Under the pieces are notes generated by a model. It searched no databases and was not told the DNA's origin. It saw only the letters and a program-made list of their open reading frames with translations. This document shows, piece after piece, positions 12,801 through 21,091 of a stretch of DNA of 64,000 nucleotides (position 1 is its first letter; each line of letters begins with the position of its first letter). Source of the stretch: an uncultured Gammaproteobacteria bacterium (GTDB lineage Bacteria; Pseudomonadota; Gammaproteobacteria; GCA-001735895); contig CAMYON010000029.1 in the NCBI GenBank assembly GCA_947260025.1, positions 1-64,000 of the forward strand. The letters run 5' to 3'. The position numbers and the translations under genes were made by a program.

Positions 12801-13332
12801 GACGCCGCTCCTTGTACTTGGATATCCCGGCCGCTTCCTCCAGGTAAACCCTGAGCTCATCCGGTTTGGCGTCGATTACACGGCTCACCATGCCCTGCTC
12901 GATAATGGAATAGCTGCGCGGGCCGAGGCCGGTACCGAGAAATATGTCGGCGATATCGCGCCGGCGACAGCGGGTATTGTTTAAGAAATACTTGGATTTA
13001 CCCGCGCGGGTGGCAATGCGCTTCACCGATATTTCGTTGTACTTCGCATATTCTCCCTTGACCCGGCCATCCGAATTATCGAATACCAGTTCCACCGAAG
13101 CCTGTCCTACCGGCTGGCGACTGGAGGAACCGCTGAAAATGACGTCTTCCATCGATTCGCCCCGCAGGTTGCGAGCCGAGGATTCACCCATAACCCAGCG
13201 CACCGCATCGATGACGTTGGATTTACCGCAGCCGTTGGGACCGACGATGGCGGTGATGTTTGCTGGAAAGCCGATCGTGCTAGGGTCCACGAACGACTTG
13301 AAGCCGGAAATCTTGATTTGACTGAGACGCAT
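9826..13332 (-). CDS. smc: Chromosome segregation ATPase SMC
   Basis: A 1168-residue SMC protein. It has an N-terminal Walker A (VGPNGCGKSNVIDAVRW), long Gln/Glu-rich coiled-coil arms, a central hinge (about residues 500-640), and a C-terminal ABC signature LSGGEKALTAVAL with Walker B MLDEVDAPLDDANV. It condenses and segregates the chromosome; kleisin partners ScpA/ScpB are not in this window. Use of SMC instead of MukBEF is normal outside the Enterobacteria and relatives. The ATG at 13332 is preferred over a TTG four codons upstream because MRLSQIKISGFKSF is the standard family start. Confidence 0.95.
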
Positions 13333-13415
13333 TGCAGCGAGCAATTCCAGGTAATATTTTTGCGGGGCGAGTATACCATCTGCATTACTCGCCAGCAGTA
13401 ATTCCCCGCAAATAA

Positions 13416-13443
13416 TTGCCTATTCCGCAGGCCGATATATAAT
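13416..13443 (+). promoter_or_regulatory. Putative sigma-70 promoter of queF
   Basis: TTGCCT, a 16-base spacer and a perfect TATAAT (13438-13443) lie about 57 bases upstream of the queF ATG, in the smc/queF divergent gap. No preQ1-riboswitch-like stem was recognised in the leader. Confidence 0.5.
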
Positions 13444-13499
13444 GGCGCGCCGCGGGCCGCGATGCGTCGTCCGCCCGATATCAATCTTGAGCAAACAAT

Positions 13500-13889
13500 A
13501 TGAGCACCGAGCCTTCCACCGCGCTGGACACCTTTGAAAATCCGAACCCGGAACGTGATTACACGATCCACATCGATACCCCCGAGTTTACCTGCCTGTG
13601 CCCGCTTACCGGACAGCCGGATTTCGCCACGATCGAGATCGAGTACGTGCCGGACCAGCGATGCCTGGAACTCAAGGCATTGAAGCTGTACTTCTGGACT
13701 TATCGCGACCGCGGTGCGTTTCACGAGGCGGTTACCAACCAGATCCTGTCTGACCTGGTCGCAGCGACGGCGCCACGCTTCATGCGTATCAACGCCGAGT
13801 TTAACGTGCGAGGCGGGGTTTATACCCGCATCGCGGTCGAACATCGCGCCGATGGCTGGACCGCCCCGGAACCGGTGCAATTACCCTAG
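13500..13889 (+). CDS. queF: NADPH-dependent preQ0 reductase QueF (short form)
   Basis: A 129-residue unimodular QueF, which reduces 7-cyano-7-deazaguanine (preQ0) to preQ1 in queuosine synthesis. The catalytic Cys is C34 in [14 protein letters not shown] and the proton-donor Asp is D41. The NADPH-contact motif reads ELKALKLY (57-64), a variant of the usual ESKSLKLY, followed by the conserved FHE (74-76). E. coli has a longer bimodular form; this one resembles the Bacillus-type short enzyme. It lies 11 bases before cysZ, likely in one transcript. Confidence 0.92.
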   Translation: MSTEPSTALDTFENPNPERDYTIHIDTPEFTCLCPLTGQPDFATIEIEYVPDQRCLELKALKLYFWTYRDRGAFHEAVTNQILSDLVAATAPRFMRINAEFNVRGGVYTRIAVEHRADGWTAPEPVQLP

Positions 13890-13900
13890 GCCGACTGGCG

Positions 13901-14653
13901 ATGCTGGCCGACATCACGACGGGCACCCGGGCACTGGCACGCGCGTTCAGCCTGCTCAACCTGCCCGGGGTGCGTATTTACGTGGTCATCCCGTTGCTGA
14001 TCAATTTTCTGCTGTTCGGCTTCCTGATCTGGTATGGGCACAGCCTGTTTACGCCGTTCGTCGACTGGCTGATGTCCTTCGTGCCAGGCTTCCTGGATTT
14101 TCTCGAAACCCTGATCTGGCTGTTTTTCGGCGTGCTGGCCGCAATGACGGTGTTTTTTGCCTTCACCCCGGTGGCCAATATCGTCGCCGCACCTTTCAAC
14201 GCCTTGATGTCGGAAAAAATCGAGACGCAGCTTACCGGGCGCGCGGTCTCGTCCGACATCAGCTTCATGAAGATGGCGATCGACGCGATCGGTTCGCAGT
14301 TACGCAAGCTGGGGTATATTGCGCTGTGGGCACTGGGACTGTTCCTGGTCACGCTGATTCCCGGCATCAACCTGATTGCGCCGGTGCTGTGGGTGGTTTT
14401 TGGCTCCTGGCTGCTGTCGCTCGAGTACTTCGACTACCCGATGGGAAATCACGACATCGTCTTCTCCGAGCAAAAACGGCGCCTGTCGCAGCGACGCGGC
14501 ATCTCCCTCGGCTTCGGCGGCGGCGTCATGATCATGACCAGCATCCCGATCGTGAATTTCTTCGCCATGCCGGTCGCCGTTGCCGGCGCCACCCTGCTCT
14601 GGGTCGAACAGTTCCAGCCTAACCAAGCCTCAAACACCGCATCACACCAGTAG
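13901..14653 (+). CDS. cysZ: Sulfate transporter CysZ
   Basis: A 250-residue membrane protein of the CysZ/EI24 family. It opens with TGTRALARAFSLLNLPGVRIY and has about four hydrophobic stretches, with PVANIVAAPFNALMSEKIE and the conserved SWLLSLEYFDYPMGNHD. CysZ mediates sulfate uptake across the inner membrane for cysteine synthesis. In E. coli cysZ sits next to zipA-ligA; here it is on the opposite strand beside smc-zipA-ligA. It is followed by the large inverted-repeat element starting 38 bases after the stop. Confidence 0.9.
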   Translation: MLADITTGTRALARAFSLLNLPGVRIYVVIPLLINFLLFGFLIWYGHSLFTPFVDWLMSFVPGFLDFLETLIWLFFGVLAAMTVFFAFTPVANIVAAPFNALMSEKIETQLTGRAVSSDISFMKMAIDAIGSQLRKLGYIALWALGLFLVTLIPGINLIAPVLWVVFGSWLLSLEYFDYPMGNHDIVFSEQKRRLSQRRGISLGFGGGVMIMTSIPIVNFFAMPVAVAGATLLWVEQFQPNQASNTASHQ

Positions 14654-14690
14654 TGGTTCTACTCTAATACTTTCTGCTATCCCTTCGATC

Positions 14691-14885
14691 GGCAACCGCC
14701 GGAACCCCGCGCGACTGACAGGGTGGCCTGCGGCTTCCCGAAAAAGGGTGAATTTTTTAGGGCAAGGCGATACGCGACGTCCCTGTCGCGAATCGCCACA
14801 GGCCACGTCCATGTGGCCTGACCCTAAAAAATTCACCCTTTTTCGGCACCCTGTCTTTAGGTCGCGCGGGGTTGCGGCGGTTGCC
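14691..14885 (+). repeat. Long palindromic repeat element, copy A
   Basis: A 195-bp element with terminal inverted repeats of 25 bp (14691-14715 and 14861-14885, 24 of 25 paired). Inside are a 9-bp pair (14717-14725 with 14847-14855) and a perfect 25-bp pair (14738-14762 with 14822-14846). The apex carries two small hairpins: GGCGAT-CGCGAC pairing with GTCGCG-ATCGCC (14766-14797), and AGGCCAC/GTGGCCT (14800-14819). Unpaired but conserved are the CCTGCGGCTT bulge and TTTAG. The whole can fold as one long stem topped by two hairpins. Confidence 0.9.
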
Positions 14886-14929
14886 TTTCAGAATCCAAAG
14901 TTTGTAAAGTCGTAGCTCCAGTATCTAAA

Positions 14930-15015
14930 CCCCAGGACGCCTGGGGTCAGACCCCGGTTTTCGCCAACGCTTTCGTACCCGGCCACCCATAGTTCCAAAA
15001 CCGGGCTCTGACCCC
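14930..15015. repeat. Small inverted repeat between copies A and B
   Basis: A 7-bp hairpin (CCCCAGG-ACG-CCTGGGG, 14930-14946) overlaps a 19-base arm at 14943-14961 that pairs with 14997-15015 at 18 of 19 positions. Each arm contains GGGGTCAGA followed by CCC or GCCC and GGTTTT. It differs from the flanking A/B elements. It could be a separate REP-like unit or a relic. Confidence 0.7.
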
Positions 15016-15109
15016 TTCGAAGCGACCTGGCACATTAATCAATCGAAGCACATTGTTTCAGTCTGAATACAGCGACAGATTGACCTTCTGATAATTGGGC
15101 AACCAGAGG

Positions 15110-15300
15110 CAGCTGGCACGGTTCACCGCAACCTAAAGACCGGGTGCCGAAAAGGCTCGTTTTTTAAAGGGTCAGGTGGCATGGACGCCACCTGTGGCGA
15201 TCCGCGACATGGATGTCGCGTATCGCCTTGCCCTTTAAAAAACGAGCCTTTTCGGGAAGCCGCAGGCCACCCGGTCAGTCGCGGTGAACTGTGCCAGCTG
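15110..15300 (-). repeat. Long palindromic repeat element, copy B
   Basis: A 191-bp element related to copy A but in the opposite orientation. Outer arms 15110-15129 and 15281-15300 pair at 19 of 20 positions; inner arms 15147-15171 and 15231-15255 pair perfectly over 25 bp. Read on the minus strand, the core CGACTGACCGGGTGGCCTGC, the CGGCTTCCCG bulge and the apical GGCGATACGCGAC hairpin match copy A. The inner stem sequence and the second apical hairpin (AGGTGGC/GCCACCT) differ from A on both arms in a compensating way. The outer arms are unrelated to those of A. Confidence 0.9.
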
Positions 15301-15326
15301 TCGGATTGATTGAAGACCGACTCAGG

Positions 15327-16154
15327 CTAGATGTTTATTGGAGGGAGATTTAACGGTTGGCCGCGCTGCTGGCGTTCGGCTTCTGGCAGGATATCCGTGC
15401 CGGGCCAGAGGCCGTCGCCCAGCGCCTGGCCGTACTCGGACATGCCGACGGCGATGGTCGATTGTCGGCTGGCCTGGTAATCGTAGTCGAGGCGGTGCCA
15501 GCTGACCTGCAGGGCCGAGTCGACCGCTTCGATCAGCATGCACCAGCCATGGCTGCCGCCGTCGTTCGCAGGCATGCCGATCACACCGGCGTTGAGCCAG
15601 TGGTAATCCTCGATTTGCTGCCCGAACGGGATGCCGCAATGGCCGCCGATCACGACATCGACCCCGGACTGGCGAATCTGCGCCAGCTTGGGCGCCGCAT
15701 CCTGCGAAGCGAAGACGAATTCATTGATGCTCGTCGGGCTGCCATGAACCGCCTCGAAACGTTTGCCATGCATCTCGAACTCGATACTGCGCGGCAGGGA
15801 CTGCATCCAGCGTCGCTGCGCCGGCGTCACTAAGCGGCTGGCATATTGGTACCAGGTAATTGCCAGGGCGGAACAGCTGCTGCCCTCTTCGAAGCCGCAA
15901 CCGCAATCCGGTTCGCTGAAGGCCAGCGACTCTTCGCAGTTGCCCATGACCACCTGAATGCCCCAGTCACGGATCAGATCGAGTGTTTGCACCGGTTCGG
16001 CGCAGTAGGCTACCAGGTCCCCGGTGCAGATAACCCGTTCTGCCGGAATGTCGAGTTCCAGCGCACGCCGCTGCATCGCTTCGGTCGCCGCCAGATTACT
16101 GTAGGGCCCACCGAATACGAGCAGCCTGTCAAAGATGGTGCCTGTATCAGTCAT
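15327..16154 (-). CDS. Metallophosphoesterase-like protein with altered metal site
   Basis: A 275-residue protein with the order of motifs of calcineurin-like phosphoesterases: VFGGPYSNL (13-21), CTGDLVAYC (43-51), GNCEE (71-75), VHGSP and GGHCGIPF. In the canonical enzymes these read D-x-H-G-N, GD..., GNHE, and GH.H. Here the first Asp and His are Gly and Tyr, and the GNHE His is Cys, so the usual two-metal site is incomplete. A Cys-rich insert (DCGCGFEEGSSC) follows GNCEE. The ATG at 16154 is preferred to a TTG at 16187. It may be a distinct subfamily with another metal or a binding role. It is convergent with cysZ. Confidence 0.7.
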   Translation of the reverse strand: MTDTGTIFDRLLVFGGPYSNLAATEAMQRRALELDIPAERVICTGDLVAYCAEPVQTLDLIRDWGIQVVMGNCEESLAFSEPDCGCGFEEGSSCSALAITWYQYASRLVTPAQRRWMQSLPRSIEFEMHGKRFEAVHGSPTSINEFVFASQDAAPKLAQIRQSGVDVVIGGHCGIPFGQQIEDYHWLNAGVIGMPANDGGSHGWCMLIEAVDSALQVSWHRLDYDYQASRQSTIAVGMSEYGQALGDGLWPGTDILPEAERQQRGQPLNLPPINI

Positions 16155-16291
16155 CGTTGTCCTGAAGTATGAATAGAATTGCCGCAATCCTCGCGGGCGC
16201 GGTCAAAATACGGTCACAAACCACACTAGGACCTTGACCGGAATTTAAAAGTTCGCATACTGCAGGCGTATTCCCTGATACGGATCCGAAT

Positions 16292-17089
16292 GTGCGCCCT
16301 GCCCTGTTAATACTGATGTTGCTCTACCTGTTACCCGCCGGAGCGCAACCCCGACAGTTGCTGGTACCCGGCGGCATCGCGGTGATCGAACTCGGCAGCG
16401 ATGACCCGGCAGAGTACCGGTTTCGCGGCAAGCCGGTGCTGGTCACGAAGATCGCCGGGGTACCGAGCGCGCTGGTCGGACTGCCGTTAAGCCTGAAACC
16501 GGGCGAGCACTACATCGAGGCGCGCGCCAGCGACAAGATTCACAAGAAGTTTTTCGAGGTCGGGGGAAAAAAATACACCACCCAGCATATTACCATCACC
16601 GACGACCGCAAGGTAAATCCCTACGCCAGCGATATGGAGCGCATTCTCGCTGAAAAAGCGCGCAAACAAAAGGCACGTAACCATTATTCGAAGGGCGCGG
16701 TCGACGTCGATTTCCTGTCACCGGTATCCGGGGTGCGCAGCGGTAGCTTCGGGCGGCGCCGGGTATTCAACGGGCAACCGCGCAGGCCTCACAGCGGTAT
16801 GGATATCGCGGCCGCTACCGGCACCCCGATCGTGAACCCCAGCGCGGGTACGGTGATCGAACTGGGTGACTTCTTTTTCAGTGGCAACCTGGTTTACATC
16901 GATCACGGGCAGGGCCTGATTTCGATGTTCGCCCATCTCAGCGAGATCGACGTCAAGCTGGGAGAACGCGTGGTCAAGGGACAGGTCGTCGGCAAGGTCG
17001 GTGCCACCGGTCGCGTTACCGGGCCCCACCTGCACTGGAGCCTGGGGCTAAACGGAACCTGGATCGATCCAGCCCTGTTCATCGAATAG
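16292..17089 (+). CDS. Secreted M23 (LytM) peptidase
   Basis: A 265-residue exported protein: signal peptide about 1-18 (LLILMLLYLLPAGAQ), an N-terminal beta domain resembling those of gammaproteobacterial M23 peptidases, a basic linker (EKARKQKARNHYSKG), and a C-terminal LytM domain. The zinc ligands are all present: His and Asp in HSGMDIAAATGTPI, and HxH in GPHLHWSL. It should cut peptidoglycan cross-bridges in the periplasm, unlike NlpD in this window, which lacks these residues. The start is GTG at 16292. It is a single gene, divergent from the metallophosphoesterase gene. Confidence 0.9.
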   Translation: MRPALLILMLLYLLPAGAQPRQLLVPGGIAVIELGSDDPAEYRFRGKPVLVTKIAGVPSALVGLPLSLKPGEHYIEARASDKIHKKFFEVGGKKYTTQHITITDDRKVNPYASDMERILAEKARKQKARNHYSKGAVDVDFLSPVSGVRSGSFGRRRVFNGQPRRPHSGMDIAAATGTPIVNPSAGTVIELGDFFFSGNLVYIDHGQGLISMFAHLSEIDVKLGERVVKGQVVGKVGATGRVTGPHLHWSLGLNGTWIDPALFIE

Positions 17090-17178
17090 CATTACACGAT
17101 ACCCGGCGCGATGATGCACCGTCCATGCACGCTGCTGGATAGCCTCGGCGCAGCAGAGACCCGGTGAGATATTACCGG

Positions 17179-17751
17179 CTAGAACGTGAGGCGCACGCCA
17201 AAATGGATGTTGTCGTCGTCGGCCTCGTAATCACCGTCATCCCCTTCGATCTCGAGATGCCGTACCCCGACGAACGCTATCGTCTGCGGCAGCGCTTCGA
17301 TCTGGAATCCGACGGTATAATCGGTCACTTCCTCGGTATCGCCGAAGCTCGTGATTTCCGGGGCGTAGTAACCTTCCACGTAAACGGCCATCGGCATGGT
17401 GCCGGCTATGGTATACCTGACCTGGCCACCGATTGCGAAGGCGAACACGTCTTCATCGGGATCGTCGAGCGTACCAAGATAACCCTTTACCCCGACGCCG
17501 AAAGTCAGCGGATTTTCCTCCGAGGCCTGGCGCATCTGCAGCAGACTCGCCTGCAGGATGAAATCGTCGTCTTCATTGTAAAACAGGCCGAGTGCCAGGT
17601 CGGATCCACCCCAACCGATCAGGCTTGAATCAGAGCGAAACGTAAACTGGGCAGTTTCCTGGCTTAGCGCGGCTTCGAAATCGTTGGCATTGGCATTTGA
17701 CAGGCTTGTAACCAGGAGCAGGCCGAGAGCGATCGGGCGAAACAGATTCAT
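17179..17751 (-). CDS. yfaZ: YfaZ family outer-membrane protein
   Basis: A 190-residue predicted beta-barrel protein with a signal peptide (about 1-22, FRPIALGLLLVTSLSNANA) and a C-terminal ...FGVRLTF that ends in the Phe expected for BamA recognition. Segments LALGLFYNEDDDF, TFGVGVKGYLG and GYYAPEITSF are typical of the YfaZ family, whose function is unknown. The ATG at 17751 puts the signal peptide at the N-terminus; an upstream ATG would add ten residues. It is convergent with the M23 gene and may lie in its own transcript. Confidence 0.82.
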   Translation of the reverse strand: MNLFRPIALGLLLVTSLSNANANDFEAALSQETAQFTFRSDSSLIGWGGSDLALGLFYNEDDDFILQASLLQMRQASEENPLTFGVGVKGYLGTLDDPDEDVFAFAIGGQVRYTIAGTMPMAVYVEGYYAPEITSFGDTEEVTDYTVGFQIEALPQTIAFVGVRHLEIEGDDGDYEADDDNIHFGVRLTF

Positions 17752-17844
17752 GACGGTACCGAGGTAAAAAATTCCGCGCAATCATAGCATAGGCTTTGGC
17801 GTCGTTGCCGCTCGAAACAGCAATATTCCAAATAATTTACTTTG

Positions 17845-17862
17845 TCGCCGCGGGCGCGGCGA
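17845..17862 (-). terminator. Hairpin just after the parA-like gene
   Basis: A perfect 8-bp GC stem (TCGCCGCG / CGCGGCGA, two-base apex) begins three bases past the stop of the ParA-like gene. No run of T follows on the minus strand, so it may be an RNA 3'-end stabiliser rather than a full intrinsic terminator. Confidence 0.35.
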
Positions 17863-17865
17863 AAC

Positions 17866-18573
17866 CTATTGTTCGTGACTATTGAACAGTGGCGTGACGG
17901 GTGCGGATTCACTCACGACCGGGGAATCGAGCCAGCGAATAATCGGCGCCCATTGCTCCTTGTCGATCTTGTTGCGGGAGGTTGGAATTTCCTGTACGCC
18001 GATTCCCATTTCGATCGCGCGGGCATACAGTTGTGTATCGCGCAGGCTCGAAATAAACGGGATATTCAGACTGAACAGGAAGCGCTCCAGCGAATGATAC
18101 ATCAGGGTGTTTTTACGCACCCGGTTGGCCACCACCGCCAGTCGGATCATCTTCTTGCGTGCCCGCCCGGTGGTCAGCAGAGCCTTGATGAAATGGGCGG
18201 TGGCGTGGATGTCGATCGGCGACGGCAATACCGGGATTAGTACCGAATCGTTTTGCTGAAACAGAATGGCGAGTTCGGCGATATCGGCCCCGGCCGGCGA
18301 ATCGATAATGGCTACATCGGTTTCGGGCGGAATCCGTAACTGCCAGGAACGCGTCAGGCGGTGATCGGCATTCCTGGAGGCATCGACACCGAAAATTGTT
18401 ACCGCGTCTTCGGGTCGACGGTTGATCCAGGCCAGCGAAGAACCCTGGGAGTCATGGTCGAACAGGCGAACATTTTTGCCCAGTCGCGCATAATGCGAGG
18501 CAATGTTCGTGGTAATAGTCGTCTTACCACAACCGCCCTTGGCGTTGGTAACCATGATTCGCTGTAAACCCAT
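17866..18573 (-). CDS. Orphan ParA/MinD-like ATPase
   Basis: A 235-residue deviant Walker A ATPase: NAKGGCGKTTITTNIA at 10-25, Walker A' FDHDSQGSS, and switch IDSPAGAD. ParA-type ATPases dimerise on nucleoid or membrane surfaces to position cargo. No parB, parS-like sites or known cargo gene lies next to it, and it differs from FleN encoded at 54 kb. It follows der by a 78-base gap with an AT-rich segment. The cargo could be a chemoreceptor array or another cellular structure, but nothing here shows which. Confidence 0.8.
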   Translation of the reverse strand: MGLQRIMVTNAKGGCGKTTITTNIASHYARLGKNVRLFDHDSQGSSLAWINRRPEDAVTIFGVDASRNADHRLTRSWQLRIPPETDVAIIDSPAGADIAELAILFQQNDSVLIPVLPSPIDIHATAHFIKALLTTGRARKKMIRLAVVANRVRKNTLMYHSLERFLFSLNIPFISSLRDTQLYARAIEMGIGVQEIPTSRNKIDKEQWAPIIRWLDSPVVSESAPVTPLFNSHEQ

Positions 18574-18651
18574 ATCCTAAAGTCTATGCTGAAATGGGCC
18601 ATTTTTTCAGGATTTTTGCGAAATTCGGGCTGATTTTTTAACTCAGTCTCG

Positions 18652-19992
18652 TTATTTACGCTTTTTTGCACTTTTTTTGCCCGCAAAGGGGTTTTTTCCA
18701 GCTTTCAGCTCGATTCGAAGCGGCGTTCCCTTGAGTTTGAGCTTGGTGATGAAGAAGTTCGTCAGGTAACGCAGGTAGGCATCGGGTAAATGCTGCGTCT
18801 GGTTGCCATGAATCACGATGACCGGGGGATTGCGTCCCCCCTGGTGCGCGTAACGTAACTTGACGCGCCGGCCATGGTGCAGCGGTGGATTGTGCTTGAA
18901 TACCGCCTCTTCCAGCAAATCGGTCAGGTAGCGAGTGTTGAGATCACGATAGGCCGACGCGTATGCCTGATCGACCGAGCTCATCAATTCCCCTACCCCG
19001 GTACCGTGCATGGCCGAAATGAAGTGCCGGGCGGCAAATGGCGCGAACGATAATCTGCGCTCCAGCGTGCTACGATTTTGTTCGCGTTGCTCGACATCGA
19101 GCCCATCCCATTTGTTGACTGCTATCACCAACGCACGCCCACTATTCAGCACATAGCCCAGCAGGGTCAGGTCCTGGTCGGTAAGCCCTTCGCGCGCATC
19201 GATGACCAGAATTACGACCTGCGATTTTTCGATGGCCTCGAGAGCCTTGATGACGCTGAATTTCTCGATAGCGGCACGCACCTTACCGCGGCGACGCACG
19301 CCGGCGGTATCGATCAGGGTATAAGGTTTGCCATGACGCTCGAACGGCACCTCGATCGTATCCCGCGTAGTACCCGGTTGATCGAAGGCGACCACGCGTT
19401 CTTCGCCGACCAGCCGATTAATGAGCGTCGACTTGCCGACATTGGGCCGGCCAATGACCGCAATCAGGGGTCCTGCACGAGGTCCCTGCTGCTCCTCTGC
19501 CTCGGGATAAGGCGCGAGCAGGTCGTCGAGCAATGCGCTGGTGCTTTTGCGGTGCGCGGCGGAAATCGATTGCACATGGTTAAAACCCAGGGCATAAAAG
19601 TCGGACTGCGCCTGGTCGGGATTGATACCGTCGACTTTATTGACGACCAGGTGGCAGGACTTACCGGATTTGCGCACCAGGTCGGCGATCAACCGGTCCC
19701 CGTTGGTGAGGCCGTCCTGCGCGTCGACCAGGAAGACGATTTCATCTGCCTCTTCCATGGCGAGCCGGGTCTGTCGCGCCATCAAATCATCCAGATCCTG
19801 TTTCTCACCGCTAAGGCCTCCGGTATCGACGACGATAAAGGTCTTGCCAGCACGCTCCCCCACCCCGTACTGGCGATCGCGGGTCAGTCCAGGCTCATTG
19901 GCGACAATGGCATCTCTGCTGCGGGTAAAAACATTGAAGAGCGTAGATTTGCCGACATTAGGACGGCCAATCAACGCGATAACGGGGATCAT
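18652..19992 (-). CDS. der: Ribosome-assembly GTPase Der (EngA)
   Basis: A 446-residue protein with two consecutive GTPase domains: G1 motifs GRPNVGKSTLFN near residue 9 and GRPNVGKSTLIN near 183, each with its DTGG or DTAG switch and NKVD or NKWD motif, then a KH-like C-terminal domain ending in a basic tail (GKKSAKKRK). Der is essential for 50S subunit maturation. The ATG at 19992 (MIPVIALIGRPNVGKS) is the family start and overlaps the end of bamB by four bases, the usual bamB-der coupling. Confidence 0.95.
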   Translation of the reverse strand: MIPVIALIGRPNVGKSTLFNVFTRSRDAIVANEPGLTRDRQYGVGERAGKTFIVVDTGGLSGEKQDLDDLMARQTRLAMEEADEIVFLVDAQDGLTNGDRLIADLVRKSGKSCHLVVNKVDGINPDQAQSDFYALGFNHVQSISAAHRKSTSALLDDLLAPYPEAEEQQGPRAGPLIAVIGRPNVGKSTLINRLVGEERVVAFDQPGTTRDTIEVPFERHGKPYTLIDTAGVRRRGKVRAAIEKFSVIKALEAIEKSQVVILVIDAREGLTDQDLTLLGYVLNSGRALVIAVNKWDGLDVEQREQNRSTLERRLSFAPFAARHFISAMHGTGVGELMSSVDQAYASAYRDLNTRYLTDLLEEAVFKHNPPLHHGRRVKLRYAHQGGRNPPVIVIHGNQTQHLPDAYLRYLTNFFITKLKLKGTPLRIELKAGKNPFAGKKSAKKRK

Positions 19993-21091
19993 TGCTCTAG
20001 CGAAGACGAGGCAAGCACGCCATACTTGTCCAGCGTCAGGACCGTTTGTCGCCAGATAATCGGCTGCACGTAACTCCTCGCTGCACCGATGCGAATCCTG
20101 CCAACAAGCCTGCCGTCCTTGCTGTCGAACCAATGCAGTAAACCATCGAGGTCCGCGACCACAACATGGTCACCGCTGATCGAGGGTGCCGTTAGCCTGC
20201 GTGCATGCAGTACATCCTGCTTCCAGAACGCCGAGCCCGTGCGGCGATCGATCGACCACAGGTCGCTGTTATCCGCGCTCAGGAAAATCGCATCCTCACC
20301 GACTGCGATTGACTGGTAACTTGAAAACTCGCGTGACCATAAAAGGTCTCCGCTGACCGCCTGCACCGCCGCCAGTCGACCCTGAAAGGACGATATGTAA
20401 ATGATGCCGTCGCGCAGAACAAACCGTCCATCCAGGTCGACCAGTCGCTCAACCTCGGTACGGCCGCCTGGAACGCTGATCGTCGATTCCCATCGAACTT
20501 CGCCATCGGCGCGATCGAAGGCGACCAGCTTACCATCGTCGAACCCGGCAAATACCAGTTGGCCATCGACCAGCGGCTCGCTATTGCCGGTCAGGGACAA
20601 CACCGGAACCCGGCGTGAGACCAGCCACTGCTGGCTACCATCGGCCGTCGACAGGCTGCGCAGCTTGCCATCGACACTGCGTAAAAACAGCTGCTCGCCG
20701 TCGACTACCGGCGTCGCGCGAATCTCGCTATCGATGCGAATCTGCCACAGTAGTTCCGGCTCCGGGTAGGAATTCGAGTAGGCCGCGATATCGCCATCGC
20801 GGGAAGTCACGACAAGCATCTCCTGATCGCCGCCGATTCCGGTAATTGCGTTTAACCCGGTTTCGACGCGCCACAGGAAGGAACCGTTGGCGGCATCGAC
20901 AGCAGCGGTCGAAGTCGGTAGGAAGCCGCATTGGCCGCAGCTTGCGTATCGAGCCGCCAGTTGAGTATTAGCGGCCTGGGGTCGACAATTTCAGTCAACT
21001 CCGCCGGCGGTTCAGTATTGTCGGTGTCGGACGAACAGGCAACCAGTAATCCCGCCAGGATCAGAATGAGGATTCTTATCGCCGGGTTCAA
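19989..21091 (-). pseudogene. bamB: BamB outer-membrane assembly lipoprotein, frameshifted
   Basis: The N-terminal part (from 21091) has a lipoprotein signal with lipobox LLVAC-S (Cys-19), then PPAELTEIVDPRPL and ASYRLRP, after which the frame runs to a stop at 20852. The rest, a beta-propeller of PQQ-like repeats (VDAANGSFLWRVETG, then DGDIAAYSNS and so on to the end at 19989), continues in another frame. Where homologues carry about 16 residues between the RLRP-like and VDAANG-like positions there is almost nothing here, so I infer a deletion of roughly 40 bases near 20890-20905. Intact BamB scaffolds the BAM complex at the outer membrane. Gene order yfgM-bamB-der is conserved. Confidence 0.8.

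Larger units (their letters stand above)
14654..15326. other. Convergent intergenic region with two palindromic elements
   Basis: This 673-base gap between the 3' ends of cysZ and the metallophosphoesterase gene contains no credible gene. It is almost filled by two oppositely oriented palindromic elements (14691-14885 and 15110-15300) and a third, smaller inverted repeat between them (14930-15015). Confidence 0.85.

Noticed and set aside
13345-13499. Possible preQ1 riboswitch before queF
   Set aside because: No preQ1-type stem with an A-rich tail was found; only a sigma-70-like promoter.
14691-15300. Repeat elements A and B as a CRISPR or an insertion sequence
   Set aside because: There are no regularly spaced direct repeats and no transposase frame inside; they are palindromic elements in opposite orientation.
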